Shown here in pieces: positions 54,475-64,000 of a DNA stretch of 64,000 nt. Both the position numbers and the translations under genes were made by a program. The notes under the pieces were generated by a model, which was not told the DNA's origin, searched no databases, and worked only from the letters and a program-made list of their open reading frames with translations. The stretch lies in contig NZ_AWFA01000089.1 in NCBI RefSeq assembly GCF_000682675.1, forward strand, positions 1 to 64,000, read 5' to 3'. The first letter of the stretch is position 1. Every line of letters begins with the position of its first letter. The DNA comes from Hyphomonas pacifica. Its GTDB lineage: Bacteria > Pseudomonadota > Alphaproteobacteria > Caulobacterales > Hyphomonadaceae.

Positions 54475-55686
54475 TTACATATCTACACCGAGCGCCTTGG
54501 CGACGGAGAACACGTCCTTGTCGCCCCGGCCGCACATATTCAGAATAATCAGGCCATCCGGCCCCAGCTCCTTGGCGGCCTCACCCACGCGCGCAATAGC
54601 GTGAGAAGGCTCAAGCGCCGGAATGATACCCTCAAGGCGCGTGCAAAGCTGGAACGCCTCAAGCGCCTCAGCGTCAGTGCAGGAAAGATACTCAGCTCGT
54701 CCTGTATCCCGCAGGAAGGCGTGCTCCGGGCCGATCCCGGGATAGTCGAGACCGGCAGAGATGGAATGCGCATCTACGATCTGGCCGTCATCCGTCTGCA
54801 GAAGATAGGTCTTGTTGCCATGCAGGATGCCCGGCTTGCCGCCATTCAGGGCCGCCGCATGCTCACCGGTTTCAATGCCGTGGCCCGCCGCTTCAACCCC
54901 CAGCAAGCGAACGCTTTCGTCCTCCAGGAAAGGATGGAAAAGGCCGATCGCATTGGACCCGCCGCCGATGCACGCCATGACGGCGTCCGGCAGGCGACCT
55001 TCCCGCTCAAGAATCTGGGCCCGCGCTTCCTTGCCAATCACGCTCTGGAAATCACGCACCAGTTCCGGATACGGATGAGGCCCTGCCGCCGTGCCGATGC
55101 AGTAGAATGTGTCTTCCACATTCGTCACCCAGTCACGCAGGGCTTCGTTCATTGCGTCCTTCAGCGTTCCGGTGCCGGAAGAGACAGGCACAATTTCAGC
55201 GCCCAGCAGGCGCATGCGGAAGACGTTCGGCTTCTGGCGCTCAACATCGGTTTCGCCCATGAAGACCACGCATTTCAGGCCAAAGCGCGCGCAGATGGTT
55301 GCCGTGGCAACGCCGTGCTGGCCTGCCCCGGTCTCCGCAATGATGCGCGTCTTGCCCATACGCATGGCCAGCAGAACCTGGCCCAGGCAGTTATTGATCT
55401 TGTGCGCGCCGGTATGGTTCAGCTCGTCGCGTTTGAAGTAGATCTTCGCGCCGCCGAAATGCTCGGTCATACGCTCGGCAAAGTAAAGCGGAGACGGGCG
55501 GCCGACATAATGGGTCCACAAATCGTCCATCTGGGCCTTGAAGGCCGGATCTTCCTTGGCCTTGCGGTACTCGGCCTCCAGCTCAAGGATGAGCGGCATC
55601 AGCGTTTCGGCCACATACCGACCGCCAAACTCTCCAAAACGGCCATTCACGTCAGGCCATTGGTCCCATGTATTCCGCAAATCCAT
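54475..55686 (-). CDS. trpB: Tryptophan synthase beta subunit
   Basis: The 403-aa PLP enzyme condenses indole with serine. The PLP lysine is K96 in [14 protein letters not shown]; also seen are [31 protein letters not shown], the phosphate-binding [16 protein letters not shown] and the late [11 protein letters not shown]. The start at 55686 matches the family N-terminus. It is preceded by trpF (98 bases) and followed by the VOC gene. Confidence 0.97.
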   Translation of the reverse strand: MDLRNTWDQWPDVNGRFGEFGGRYVAETLMPLILELEAEYRKAKEDPAFKAQMDDLWTHYVGRPSPLYFAERMTEHFGGAKIYFKRDELNHTGAHKINNCLGQVLLAMRMGKTRIIAETGAGQHGVATATICARFGLKCVVFMGETDVERQKPNVFRMRLLGAEIVPVSSGTGTLKDAMNEALRDWVTNVEDTFYCIGTAAGPHPYPELVRDFQSVIGKEARAQILEREGRLPDAVMACIGGGSNAIGLFHPFLEDESVRLLGVEAAGHGIETGEHAAALNGGKPGILHGNKTYLLQTDDGQIVDAHSISAGLDYPGIGPEHAFLRDTGRAEYLSCTDAEALEAFQLCTRLEGIIPALEPSHAIARVGEAAKELGPDGLIILNMCGRGDKDVFSVAKALGVDM

Positions 55687-55784
55687 CTGTCCTGCTTTCC
55701 TTGCAATCACGCGTGTGTACTTAGACCGAAGGGCTCGCCAAGGAAAGCGCAGCGATGAAGCCCGGCTGCGACACGGCCACTTTC

Positions 55785-56414
55785 CTATTGCGCTTTCGCC
55801 GCCTCAATGAAGGCCTGTACCAACGCGCGGTCCTTAAGACCCTTCAGCCGCTCGACACCTGAAGAGACATCGACGGCTGACGCGCCGGTTAACCGGATGG
55901 CCTCGCCCACATTATCCGGCGTCAGCCCGCCGGCCAGCAGCCACGGCTTCGGCGCACCCCAACCCTGCAGAAGCGTCCAGTCAAAAGCGAGGCCATGACC
56001 GCCGGTCCGGTCAGCGCCTTCTGGCGGTTTGGCATCAATGAGTAGGCGATCTGCCGCCGTATAGAGTGCGGCGCGCTCTAGGTCCTCAGACGTGGCAACT
56101 CCCAGGGCTTTCCAGACCTCTGCACCCGTCGCCGCCTTGATCTCCGCCACACGCTCGGGCGTTTCAGACCCATGCAATTGCAAGACGCGGATACCTAACG
56201 CAACAATCCGCTCAATCTGCGCGTCATTCGGATTAACAAGAAGCGCGACAGGCACAGCGAGGCCAACCTGCATCAGCAATGTCGCCGCGGCCGCCTCTGT
56301 CACATAACGGGGGCTCGCCTCAACGAACACAAAGCCGATCCAATCTGCCCCCTTCTGCACCGCAAAGCGCACGAGGTCCGGATCGGTCAAGCCGCAAATC
56401 TTTACCTGGGTCAT
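55785..56414 (-). CDS. trpF: Phosphoribosylanthranilate isomerase
   Basis: The 209-aa TIM barrel begins [20 protein letters not shown] with the catalytic Cys, has [34 protein letters not shown], and [20 protein letters not shown] with the phosphate loop and Asp. It is the first gene of the trpF-trpB-VOC-cutA-trpA-accD-folC series on the minus strand, lacking the trpE, trpD and trpC genes that are elsewhere. Confidence 0.95.
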   Translation of the reverse strand: MTQVKICGLTDPDLVRFAVQKGADWIGFVFVEASPRYVTEAAAATLLMQVGLAVPVALLVNPNDAQIERIVALGIRVLQLHGSETPERVAEIKAATGAEVWKALGVATSEDLERAALYTAADRLLIDAKPPEGADRTGGHGLAFDWTLLQGWGAPKPWLLAGGLTPDNVGEAIRLTGASAVDVSSGVERLKGLKDRALVQAFIEAAKAQ

Positions 56415-56475
56415 GGCAAGGGCGTTACGTCAGGCAGGGCCTGCGGGTCAATTGCCCATGGTTAAATCCAGAAAT

Positions 56476-56958
56476 CTATTTAAGAATCGCTGCGAAGAAA
56501 ATCCGGCCAGAATCCTTCGGCGCGATATCCTGGCTGAAGGTCCAGCGCATATGCGTGATCTCTTCAGGAATTTCCAGATGCGCTGGCGTAGCGCTGTCTG
56601 ACACCAGGCGCGCGCCGGAAATGTAGGTCTTGCCACCATCTACCGAGAAATCCACAAACGCCTCATCATATTCTGCAACCGCAGAATCTTCCAGCAGGCT
56701 GACGTCTTCCGGCACAGGCAGTGTCAGGACGACATCCGTCGCAGGCTCTTCGCTGTCATTGATATAGGTGACCGAGTAGAAAAGCTGTTCGCCAGGTTTC
56801 ACTTCGTCCGCAGGCAGCAATTCCATTTCGAGGCCGCCTTCCTCATCTTCCATTACGATGGCGCGTTCAACAGTCTGCTCGACGACCAAATCCTGAGCGA
56901 GGGCCGGAAGTCCGATCATGAGGGTTCCGGCAAGAGAGGCGGCGGCACGCTTCAGCAT
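56476..56958 (-). CDS. Secreted DUF11-like protein
   Basis: The 160-aa protein has a Sec signal ending near LPALAQ and a single beta-sandwich domain of DUF11 type (VKPGEQLFYSVTYINDSEEP, VVLTLPVPEDVSLLE), which is found in adhesins and repeat-containing surface proteins. The end THMRWTFSQDIAPKDSGRIF is typical. It is probably periplasmic or surface-exposed; function unknown. AAGGA is seven bases before the start at 56958. It is a single gene. Confidence 0.75.
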   Translation of the reverse strand: MLKRAAASLAGTLMIGLPALAQDLVVEQTVERAIVMEDEEGGLEMELLPADEVKPGEQLFYSVTYINDSEEPATDVVLTLPVPEDVSLLEDSAVAEYDEAFVDFSVDGGKTYISGARLVSDSATPAHLEIPEEITHMRWTFSQDIAPKDSGRIFFAAILK

Positions 56959-57105
56959 GGCAAAATCCTTGGCAAGGGCTTGATAGGTAGATGCCCAGAA
57001 TTCACCCAATTCGTTAACATTAACTCAAAATCCGTAAAGTATTTCCCCCTCAACAGATTAATCTTTGTACGCTCCATTCAATGGCGTGCCGACCCCGCCG
57101 GCGCC

Positions 57106-58647
<1,542 letters not shown>

Positions 58648-58811
58648 CTACCCGGCTGGGCATACTTTACCGATGATAGGGCAGAATTTCGAACCAAGCC
58701 TGAGAGCATGCCGGATAGGCTTTGTCATCTACTGGCAGATATGCATAATGGCATACCAGCACACCAGACGCATGCCGCGACAAAAAGCTATATCCTATAT
58801 GAAAGATCTGC

Positions 58812-58901
58812 TGGCGGTGAGACAGGGATTCGAACCCTGGAGACTATTGCTAGCCTACACACTTTCCAGGCGTGCGCCTTCGACCACTCGGCCACCTCAC
58901 C
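58812..58901 (-). tRNA. tRNA-Ser (anticodon GGA)
   Basis: Reading the minus strand from 58901, the sequence folds as a class II tRNA: acceptor GGTGAGG with TCTCACC near the 3' end, D-arm GGCCGAGTGG, anticodon stem-loop CGCCTGGAAAGTG with anticodon GGA, a long variable arm, the T-loop GGTTCGAATCC, and an encoded GCCA 3' end. The decoded codons are UCC/UCU. It is a single tRNA gene between the CoA-transferase and msrA genes; no attachment site repeat or integrase is adjacent. Confidence 0.95.
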
Positions 58902-59009
58902 GCGCTCAGCAGAATGGAGGCCAATAGCGGATGACTATGCAGATCGCAAGACCGTGATTGCCGTTCTGGGCAGCCAAACCCATATCAGCTGCAGAAAGGG
59001 AAAACTGAC

Positions 59010-59666
59010 ATGTTGTTTTCAAAGAAACCTGCGACCCTGCCGGATGCCGAGAGCGCCCTTCCCGGACGCTCTTCCCCCATATCGACGGCAAGTACACATT
59101 ATGTCTTCGGACGTGACCTTCAAGGCCCTGTGCCAGATGGATATGAAACCGCCGTATTTGGGCTGGGCTGCTTCTGGGGTGCGGAACGCAAGTTCTGGCA
59201 ACAGAATGGCGTCTGGCTGACCCGTGTCGGCTATGCCGGCGGCATCACGCCTAACCCAACCTATGAAGAAGTTTGCTCCGGTGGGACAGGTCATACGGAA
59301 ATCGTGGAAGTGATCTTCAACCCCAAAGAAGTCAGCTTTGCGGAACTGATGAAGCTGTTCCTGGAAAATCATGACCCGACCCAAGGCATGCGCCAAGGCA
59401 ATGACATCGGCACACAATACCGCTCCGCCGTCTACACGACCTCTGATGCCCAGGCTGAAACCGCACGCGAGATGATTGCGACCTATGAAAAGGCGCTTGC
59501 CGCGTCCGGCCATGCCGCACAGATCACTACGGAAGTTAAGTCTTTGGACAAGGTGTATCTGGCCGAAGACTATCACCAGCAATATCTGGCGAAGAATCCA
59601 AACGGCTATTGCGGGATGGGTGGCATAGGCGTGTCCTGCCCGATAGGCCTCGGCGTAACATCCTGA
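59010..59666 (+). CDS. msrA: Peptide methionine (S)-S-oxide reductase
   Basis: The 218-aa protein reduces methionine-S-sulfoxide in proteins. The catalytic Cys54 is in [14 protein letters not shown], followed by [20 protein letters not shown] and the conserved [20 protein letters not shown]. The C-terminus has [16 protein letters not shown] with Cys that recycle the active site. Residues 1-45 are an extra N-terminal part without signal features. AAAGGG precedes the start. It converges on the next gene, with six bases between stop codons. Confidence 0.95.
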   Translation: MLFSKKPATLPDAESALPGRSSPISTASTHYVFGRDLQGPVPDGYETAVFGLGCFWGAERKFWQQNGVWLTRVGYAGGITPNPTYEEVCSGGTGHTEIVEVIFNPKEVSFAELMKLFLENHDPTQGMRQGNDIGTQYRSAVYTTSDAQAETAREMIATYEKALAASGHAAQITTEVKSLDKVYLAEDYHQQYLAKNPNGYCGMGGIGVSCPIGLGVTS

Positions 59667-59672
59667 AACTGG

Positions 59673-60740
59673 CTAAACGCCGAAATTCACCGCAAAGCGC
59701 TTGCGCGTCTCCAGCATATTCTTGGCCTTGGCCATCGTGTCAGAGACCGTTTGCGCGCGCTGGATCGTCGGATCCGCTTGCAGGGCCTCAATCACTTTTG
59801 ACAGGTGGGAGATGGCATCTTCCACCTGTTTTCGGTCGAACTGCACCATGGACCGGGCAATGAGCGCGCGGCCGATATCCATGTGGGACTGAACCACCCG
59901 CCACGAATCCCTGTCGGTCTGCGGAGCCTGCAGATGCCCCCGACGCAGACGCAGCACCCGGTCGAGCGCGTCCAGGTCCCCGGATTGCTCTGCAACATGC
60001 ACGCCCGTTGCACAGAAGTCTGCCTCCAGTCTGCGTAGCAAGGCGGGCGACAATGACGCGCAATCATCCAGCATTTCGCCAAGCGCTTCTGCCAAAAGTT
60101 TCATCTTTTCCGCTCGGAAAGATTGCGGATTGGCCAAAGCGGGCTGCAATTCCCTGGCGAGGAAATACGCCGCTATGCGCGGCAGCTGTCCATCCAGATC
60201 CTTCACGCGACCCGGCAAGGCCAGTGTGAAAGGCCGTGCCTCTTCCGCACGCAGGCCACCGCCGCGGCTAAGGCCGTGGATCAAAAACCCTTCATTGCGG
60301 TGACCCGTGCGCTCTGTCCACAGGAACATGTCGGCCTGGGACACGACCATCCGCCGCCGTGCTCTGGCCAGCGCCCGGCCTTCCAATCCGCCCTGGATAG
60401 GCGACGTACGTAACAGCTTGAATGGCGCTCCGAAATTGAACGCGCCCAGATGGTCTTCCAGCGCTGACATCAGCCACTTGCCTGCCTTGCGGCCGGACAG
60501 TCCGCGTGGCGCGGCAAGCAGGATACGATAACCGGGAGATTTGTCTTTCGCGGCCCGGCGCAGGCCTGACTCCATCATCGCTCGCCGCACGGCCTTGGCC
60601 AGCAATACAAACAGAATGACAATGACCGCAGCGATGATGAGTAACATCATCAGGAAGCCGAAGGCAGCCATTTCTCCCCCGGGCAGGACATGCTCCTGCA
60701 CCCAGGTCTCTACTGTATCAAACCACGCAAGCACAGGCAT
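59673..60740 (-). CDS. Membrane-anchored protein of unknown function
   Basis: The 355-aa protein has a single membrane helix near the N-terminus (about residues 26-48, FGFLMMLLIIAAVIVILFVL), then a basic cytoplasmic domain with GYRILLAAPRGLSGRKAGKW and a long helical C-terminal half that includes a TPR-like DIGRALIARSMVQFDRKQVE and SHLSKVIEALQADPTIQ. I do not recognise the family; it could be a scaffold or regulatory protein. AGGAGG stands nine bases before the start at 60740. It is divergent from gluQ. Confidence 0.65.
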   Translation of the reverse strand: MPVLAWFDTVETWVQEHVLPGGEMAAFGFLMMLLIIAAVIVILFVLLAKAVRRAMMESGLRRAAKDKSPGYRILLAAPRGLSGRKAGKWLMSALEDHLGAFNFGAPFKLLRTSPIQGGLEGRALARARRRMVVSQADMFLWTERTGHRNEGFLIHGLSRGGGLRAEEARPFTLALPGRVKDLDGQLPRIAAYFLARELQPALANPQSFRAEKMKLLAEALGEMLDDCASLSPALLRRLEADFCATGVHVAEQSGDLDALDRVLRLRRGHLQAPQTDRDSWRVVQSHMDIGRALIARSMVQFDRKQVEDAISHLSKVIEALQADPTIQRAQTVSDTMAKAKNMLETRKRFAVNFGV

Positions 60741-60873
60741 GTAGAGCGGACCTCCTGTCTACCCGTGCGATACGGTTCTTGCTCTCCGCATGCAACTGAT
60801 AAACGCTGTTCAGCTCGCCTCTCAGATGATTACACTCACCGTTGAGACAACAGTTCGAGCAAGAAAGACAGTA

Positions 60874-61725
60874 ATGCGACAGGGCGATTTCATCACACGT
60901 TTTGCGCCCTCTCCAACCGGGCATTTACATCTCGGCCATGCGGCTTCGGCCTTTTGTGTGTGGGACTATGCACGTGCCGCTGGCGGATGCGTTCTACTAC
61001 GCATGGAAGATATCGACCAAACACGCTGCAAGCAGGATTACGAGGCCTCTATTCTGGACGACCTGACCTGGCTGGGGCTGAACTGGGATGGACCCATCCG
61101 GCGCCAGTCAGAACATTTTGAGGAGTATGAAGCCTGCCTTGAAAGCCTGCAAGCGCGTGGTCTGATCTATCGCTGCTTCAAGACACGACGCGAGATCGCG
61201 GAAATTCTTGACGCCGAGCCGGCTTCAGATCCGACCGCCTATATCGGCGCATCTCTTGCCCCCTCAGAGGAGGCAGAGCGTCTTGAGCGCGGAGACGCTT
61301 TTGCCTGGCGGCTATCCCTATCTGTGGCGCGGGACACGCTTGGCCCAGCATTTAACCAACTCGCCTTTACCGAATTCGGCCTGAATGGCTTGCAGAGCAT
61401 TAAGGCAGACCCCACTCCGTTTGGCGATGTTGTACTGGGACGCAAGGAAACCCCGACCAGTTATCATCTCGCCTGCTGCCATGATGACGCCCTTCAGGGC
61501 ATCACCCATATCATACGCGGAGAGGACATCAGGGAGATGACTTCCGTTCATACCCTGTTGCAGGCCCTGATGGATTGGCCGCAGCCACTTTATCATTTTC
61601 ATCCGCTCATCATGGGGCCAGATGGCAAGAAACTGTCCAAACGGTTTGGCGACAGGGGATTGCGTGCATGGCGCGAAGACGGCAAGACGCCGAAAGACAT
61701 TCGCGCAATGACAGGCATTTCATGA
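60874..61725 (+). CDS. gluQ: Glutamyl-Q tRNA(Asp) synthetase
   Basis: The 283-aa protein is a truncated GluRS paralog lacking the anticodon-binding domain. Its HIGH motif is HLHLGH (17-22) in FAPSPTGHLHLGHAAS and the KMSKS-like motif is KKLSKRFGD near the C-terminus. It charges glutamate onto queuosine-34 of tRNA-Asp. The zinc-ligand cluster of the canonical enzyme is only partly present. The start at 60874 fits the family; an upstream start adds 28 residues. Its stop overlaps the transporter start (ATGA). Confidence 0.92.
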   Translation: MRQGDFITRFAPSPTGHLHLGHAASAFCVWDYARAAGGCVLLRMEDIDQTRCKQDYEASILDDLTWLGLNWDGPIRRQSEHFEEYEACLESLQARGLIYRCFKTRREIAEILDAEPASDPTAYIGASLAPSEEAERLERGDAFAWRLSLSVARDTLGPAFNQLAFTEFGLNGLQSIKADPTPFGDVVLGRKETPTSYHLACCHDDALQGITHIIRGEDIREMTSVHTLLQALMDWPQPLYHFHPLIMGPDGKKLSKRFGDRGLRAWREDGKTPKDIRAMTGIS

Positions 61726-62624
61726 CAAGCGTAGATATTTCACCCCCCGCCCAGCGGGAATGGCTCGGTGTGCTCATGCTGATGGGCGGCGCTATCGCCG
61801 TTGGCTTTGCACCGATCGCCTTGAGACTTGGTCTTGAGGATATGGGTCCACAGGCCATTGCCTTCTGGCGCTATGTGTTCGCCCTGCCCGTCCTGTTGAT
61901 CCTTGTCGTGCTGTTTGAGCGCCGGGCCCCGGCCAAACCGAATATCTTCGCCATTCTGGCCGGTATCTGCTTTGCGCTCGATATCGGCTTCTGGCACTGG
62001 TCCCTCACCCTTACCAGCGTCTCCAATGCCACCTTCATCGTTAATATTGGCAGCGTGTGCGTCGGCTTTCTGGCCTGGCTGTTCCTGAAGGAACGCCCCG
62101 CGCCAATCTGGTTCCTGGCAGTTATCCTGGCCGTCGGCGGCGCAGCTGCGCTGTCACTTGGGGGACAAACAGACAAGGGTGCCTCCTTTGAGGGGGACCG
62201 TATCGCCATCATCGCCGCGCTGTGTGTGTCAGGCTATTTTCTCTGCTCGAAGCTGGCCCGGCGCAGCATGAACGGGCTGGAAACCCTGTTCTGGTTGACC
62301 TTGGTTGAGGCTGTCGTGGCGGCCGGAATGGTCATGGCCTTTGGCGAGAGCTTCATGCCGGAAGACCTTTCGGGCTTCAGAGTGCCGATGGTCCTCGGCA
62401 TTTTCATTCATGTTATCGGCCAAGGCCTCATCATCACCGGACTGGGCCGCGCGCCCACCTCCGTGGCAGGCGTCATCATCCTGTTGCAGCCTGTCGTCGC
62501 AGCCGCCGTATCCTGGAAAATGTTCGGAGAAACGCTGACCTCATTGCAGGCATCTGGCGGCGTGCTGATCCTGTTCGCCGTCTGGCTGGCCCAGCGTGGA
62601 CACAAACCGCAGGCGGTGGACTGA
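61722..62624 (+). CDS. EamA/DMT-family transporter
   Basis: The 300-aa protein has ten membrane helices in two EamA repeats (first starting GVLMLMGGAIAVGFAPIALR, second SGYFLCSKLARRSM and LGRAPTSVAGVIILLQPVVA). Such drug/metabolite transporters export amino acids, nucleobases or other metabolites; the substrate is unknown. It overlaps gluQ by four bases, so the two are coupled although no functional link is obvious. A 73-base gap follows before the alkaline phosphatase gene. Confidence 0.9.
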   Translation: MTSVDISPPAQREWLGVLMLMGGAIAVGFAPIALRLGLEDMGPQAIAFWRYVFALPVLLILVVLFERRAPAKPNIFAILAGICFALDIGFWHWSLTLTSVSNATFIVNIGSVCVGFLAWLFLKERPAPIWFLAVILAVGGAAALSLGGQTDKGASFEGDRIAIIAALCVSGYFLCSKLARRSMNGLETLFWLTLVEAVVAAGMVMAFGESFMPEDLSGFRVPMVLGIFIHVIGQGLIITGLGRAPTSVAGVIILLQPVVAAAVSWKMFGETLTSLQASGGVLILFAVWLAQRGHKPQAVD

Positions 62625-62697
62625 ACACCGTGCGCAGCATTACTGTCACGAAATGCGTCTATGTCCGCCGCAAAGTCATATTTACCGGAGATCTCTC

Positions 62698-64000
62698 ATG
62701 CGCCGCATTGCCCTTTCCCTTGTTTCCTTGACCGCCCTGAGTGTCGCCGGATGTGTCTCCCCTGCTGAAACGGTGTCCGTCGCAGATACGCCGCAACCTG
62801 CTCTGACTCTGCACCGCAATGGTGCGACACCGGTTCAGGCAGAAGATGCCTACTTCCAGTCCGCTGCGGCCTCCGTTCAAAACAGAATCGCAACGCGCGG
62901 CGTGAAACCTGCTAAGAATGTCATCCTGTTCGTAGGCGATGGTATGAGCATTCCGACCATCACGGCAGCCCGTATCTATGCCGGCCAGAAACGCGGACTG
63001 GATGGGGAGTCCTACAGCCTGACGATGGAAACGCTGCCGCACATGGCGCTCTCCAAAACATACAGCAATGATTTCCAGGTTGCAGATTCCGCCTCTACCG
63101 CCACGGCCATGATGACCGGTGTCAAAGTGAATTCCCGCACGCTGGGCGTGCGCAAGGATGCCTATTTCGGCAATTGCGCCAGTATCGAAGGCAATGGGAC
63201 GGATTCGATCTTTGAGCTGGCCGAACGCGCAGGCCTTGCCACCGGCATCGTTTCCAGCGCCCGCCTGACGCACGCCACACCGGGCGCCACCTATTCCGAA
63301 ACCCCCAGCCGCGACTGGGAAGACGACACAAACCTTAAAGGCATCGCAGGCGACTGCCATGACATTGCCCGCCAGCTGATCGAATGGCCGGAAGGCGATG
63401 GTTTTGAAGTCGCCATGGGCGGTGGCCGCGCGCAATTCACGACTAAGCAGCAAGCAGACCTGGAAGAAGAAGGTCGCACCGGCAATCGTGAAGATGGCCG
63501 TGACCTGACGGCGGAATGGGTCGCGAAATCTTCCCAGCATGCCTACATCAGCGACCTTGCTGGCTTCGAAGCCACCGACTTTGCCTCAGATTTGAAAGTT
63601 CTCGGTCTCTTCGACAGCTCTCACCTGCAATATGACATGGACCGCCCGAATGACCCGGCAGGTGAACCATCTCTTTCCGAACTGACTAAGGCCGCTATCA
63701 CGCGCCTGTCCCAGAACCCGGAAGGGTTCGTCCTTCTGGTCGAAGGCGGCCGTATTGACCACGGGCACCACGCCGTGAACGCGGCCCGCGCGCTGGATGA
63801 GACCGACGCATTCGATCAGTCCATCGCGACAGCGCTGGACATGACGAATGCCGATGAAACCCTGATCATCGTCACGGCAGACCATTCCCACACAATGACA
63901 ATTTCCGGCTATCCGAAGCGTGGCAATCCGATACTGGGCAAGGTTGTGTCAGGCCTCGACAACAGCCCGATGAAAGCACAGGATGGCAAGCCCTACACCA
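62698..64000 (+). CDS. Alkaline phosphatase, lipoprotein-type (3' part missing)
   Basis: The frame opens at 62698 and runs past the end of the window (434 codons seen). A lipoprotein signal precedes Cys19 in SLTALSVAGC. The phosphatase core is visible: metal Asp in ILFVGDGMSIPT, nucleophile S131 in DSASTATAMMTG, GGRIDHGHHAVNAARALDET with metal ligands and TADHSHT. It hydrolyses phosphate monoesters in the periplasm or on the outer membrane, typical of phosphate scavenging in marine bacteria. No Pho box was identified in the 73-base upstream gap. The remainder lies to the right of the window. Confidence 0.93.
   Translation, partial: MRRIALSLVSLTALSVAGCVSPAETVSVADTPQPALTLHRNGATPVQAEDAYFQSAAASVQNRIATRGVKPAKNVILFVGDGMSIPTITAARIYAGQKRGLDGESYSLTMETLPHMALSKTYSNDFQVADSASTATAMMTGVKVNSRTLGVRKDAYFGNCASIEGNGTDSIFELAERAGLATGIVSSARLTHATPGATYSETPSRDWEDDTNLKGIAGDCHDIARQLIEWPEGDGFEVAMGGGRAQFTTKQQADLEEEGRTGNREDGRDLTAEWVAKSSQHAYISDLAGFEATDFASDLKVLGLFDSSHLQYDMDRPNDPAGEPSLSELTKAAITRLSQNPEGFVLLVEGGRIDHGHHAVNAARALDETDAFDQSIATALDMTNADETLIIVTADHSHTMTISGYPKRGNPILGKVVSGLDNSPMKAQDGKPYT

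Noticed and set aside
57010-57105. TTAA-rich motifs (GTTAACATTAAC) upstream of the DUF11 gene as CtrA boxes
   Set aside because: The spacing does not fit TTAA-N7-TTAA, so no CtrA site is claimed.
58673-58927. An 84-codon plus-strand frame containing VRQGFEPWR
   Set aside because: It reads through the antisense of tRNA-Ser(GGA); the GFEP-type peptide is the classical artefact of a tRNA T-arm and the rest has no coding character.

Overview
The window reads as chromosomal DNA of a GC-rich (about 58-60% by eye), aerobic, Gram-negative alphaproteobacterium. The gene content fits a Hyphomonadaceae/Caulobacterales-type marine heterotroph: a senC-regB-regA redox control locus, crotonyl-CoA carboxylase/reductase with ethylmalonyl-CoA mutase, a trpF-trpB-trpA-accD-folC operon, a CC0125-type lipoprotein, several TonB/PQQ-type periplasmic functions and a mutM-ubiE-ubiB-coaBC neighbourhood. 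The taxonomic assignment is inference; no rRNA operon is present. Gene packing is dense, with many ATGA-type overlaps, and no gap longer than about 300 bases lacks a gene. No CRISPR array, insertion sequence or prophage was seen. Only the first ~470 bases, an HNH-nuclease fragment of clearly lower GC, look foreign.

Left part (0.5-15.4 kb): a Rieske oxygenase, a DUF892 ferritin-like stress protein, lepA, a secreted protein of six Cys/Trp repeats, an ECF sigma factor with a membrane partner, tsaD, a TetR regulator facing a YciI-GST pair, a sulfotransferase, a TerB-like membrane protein, a PQQ quinohemoprotein dehydrogenase, pyrF overlapping a trypsin-like protease, and a DUF350 membrane protein.

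Middle (15.5-37.4 kb): bdhA; senC divergent from regB-regA; a TonB receptor; a GT39/GT2 glycan pair; then a C2/C4 carbon assimilation block with ccr, a frameshifted D-amino-acid-transaminase-like gene, SemiSWEET and ecm; a RimB-RimK fusion, an MFS efflux pump, an envelope lipoprotein, an aldehyde dehydrogenase behind a striking double operator, and maeB. bdhA, ccr, ecm, maeB and the CoA-transferase near 57 kb together suggest growth on acetate, hydroxybutyrate and other acetyl-CoA-yielding substrates.

Right part (37.6-64 kb): housekeeping genes mutS, rlmH, rsfS, gshB, mutM, ubiE, ubiB and coaBC; then the minus-strand trpF-trpB-(VOC)-(cutA)-trpA-accD-folC series; a succinate/acetate CoA-transferase; tRNA-Ser(GGA); msrA; gluQ with a DMT exporter; and the 5' part of an alkaline phosphatase that runs off the window.

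Three short membrane-protein genes (37, 37 and 57 codons) that length cut-offs would miss were found at 7584-7697, 41863-41976 and 47425-47598. The most checkable oddities are the frameshift in the transaminase gene, the double palindrome before the aldehyde dehydrogenase, the loss of the AccD zinc-ribbon cysteines, the RimB-RimK fusion, and the insertion of cutA and a VOC gene into the trp operon.
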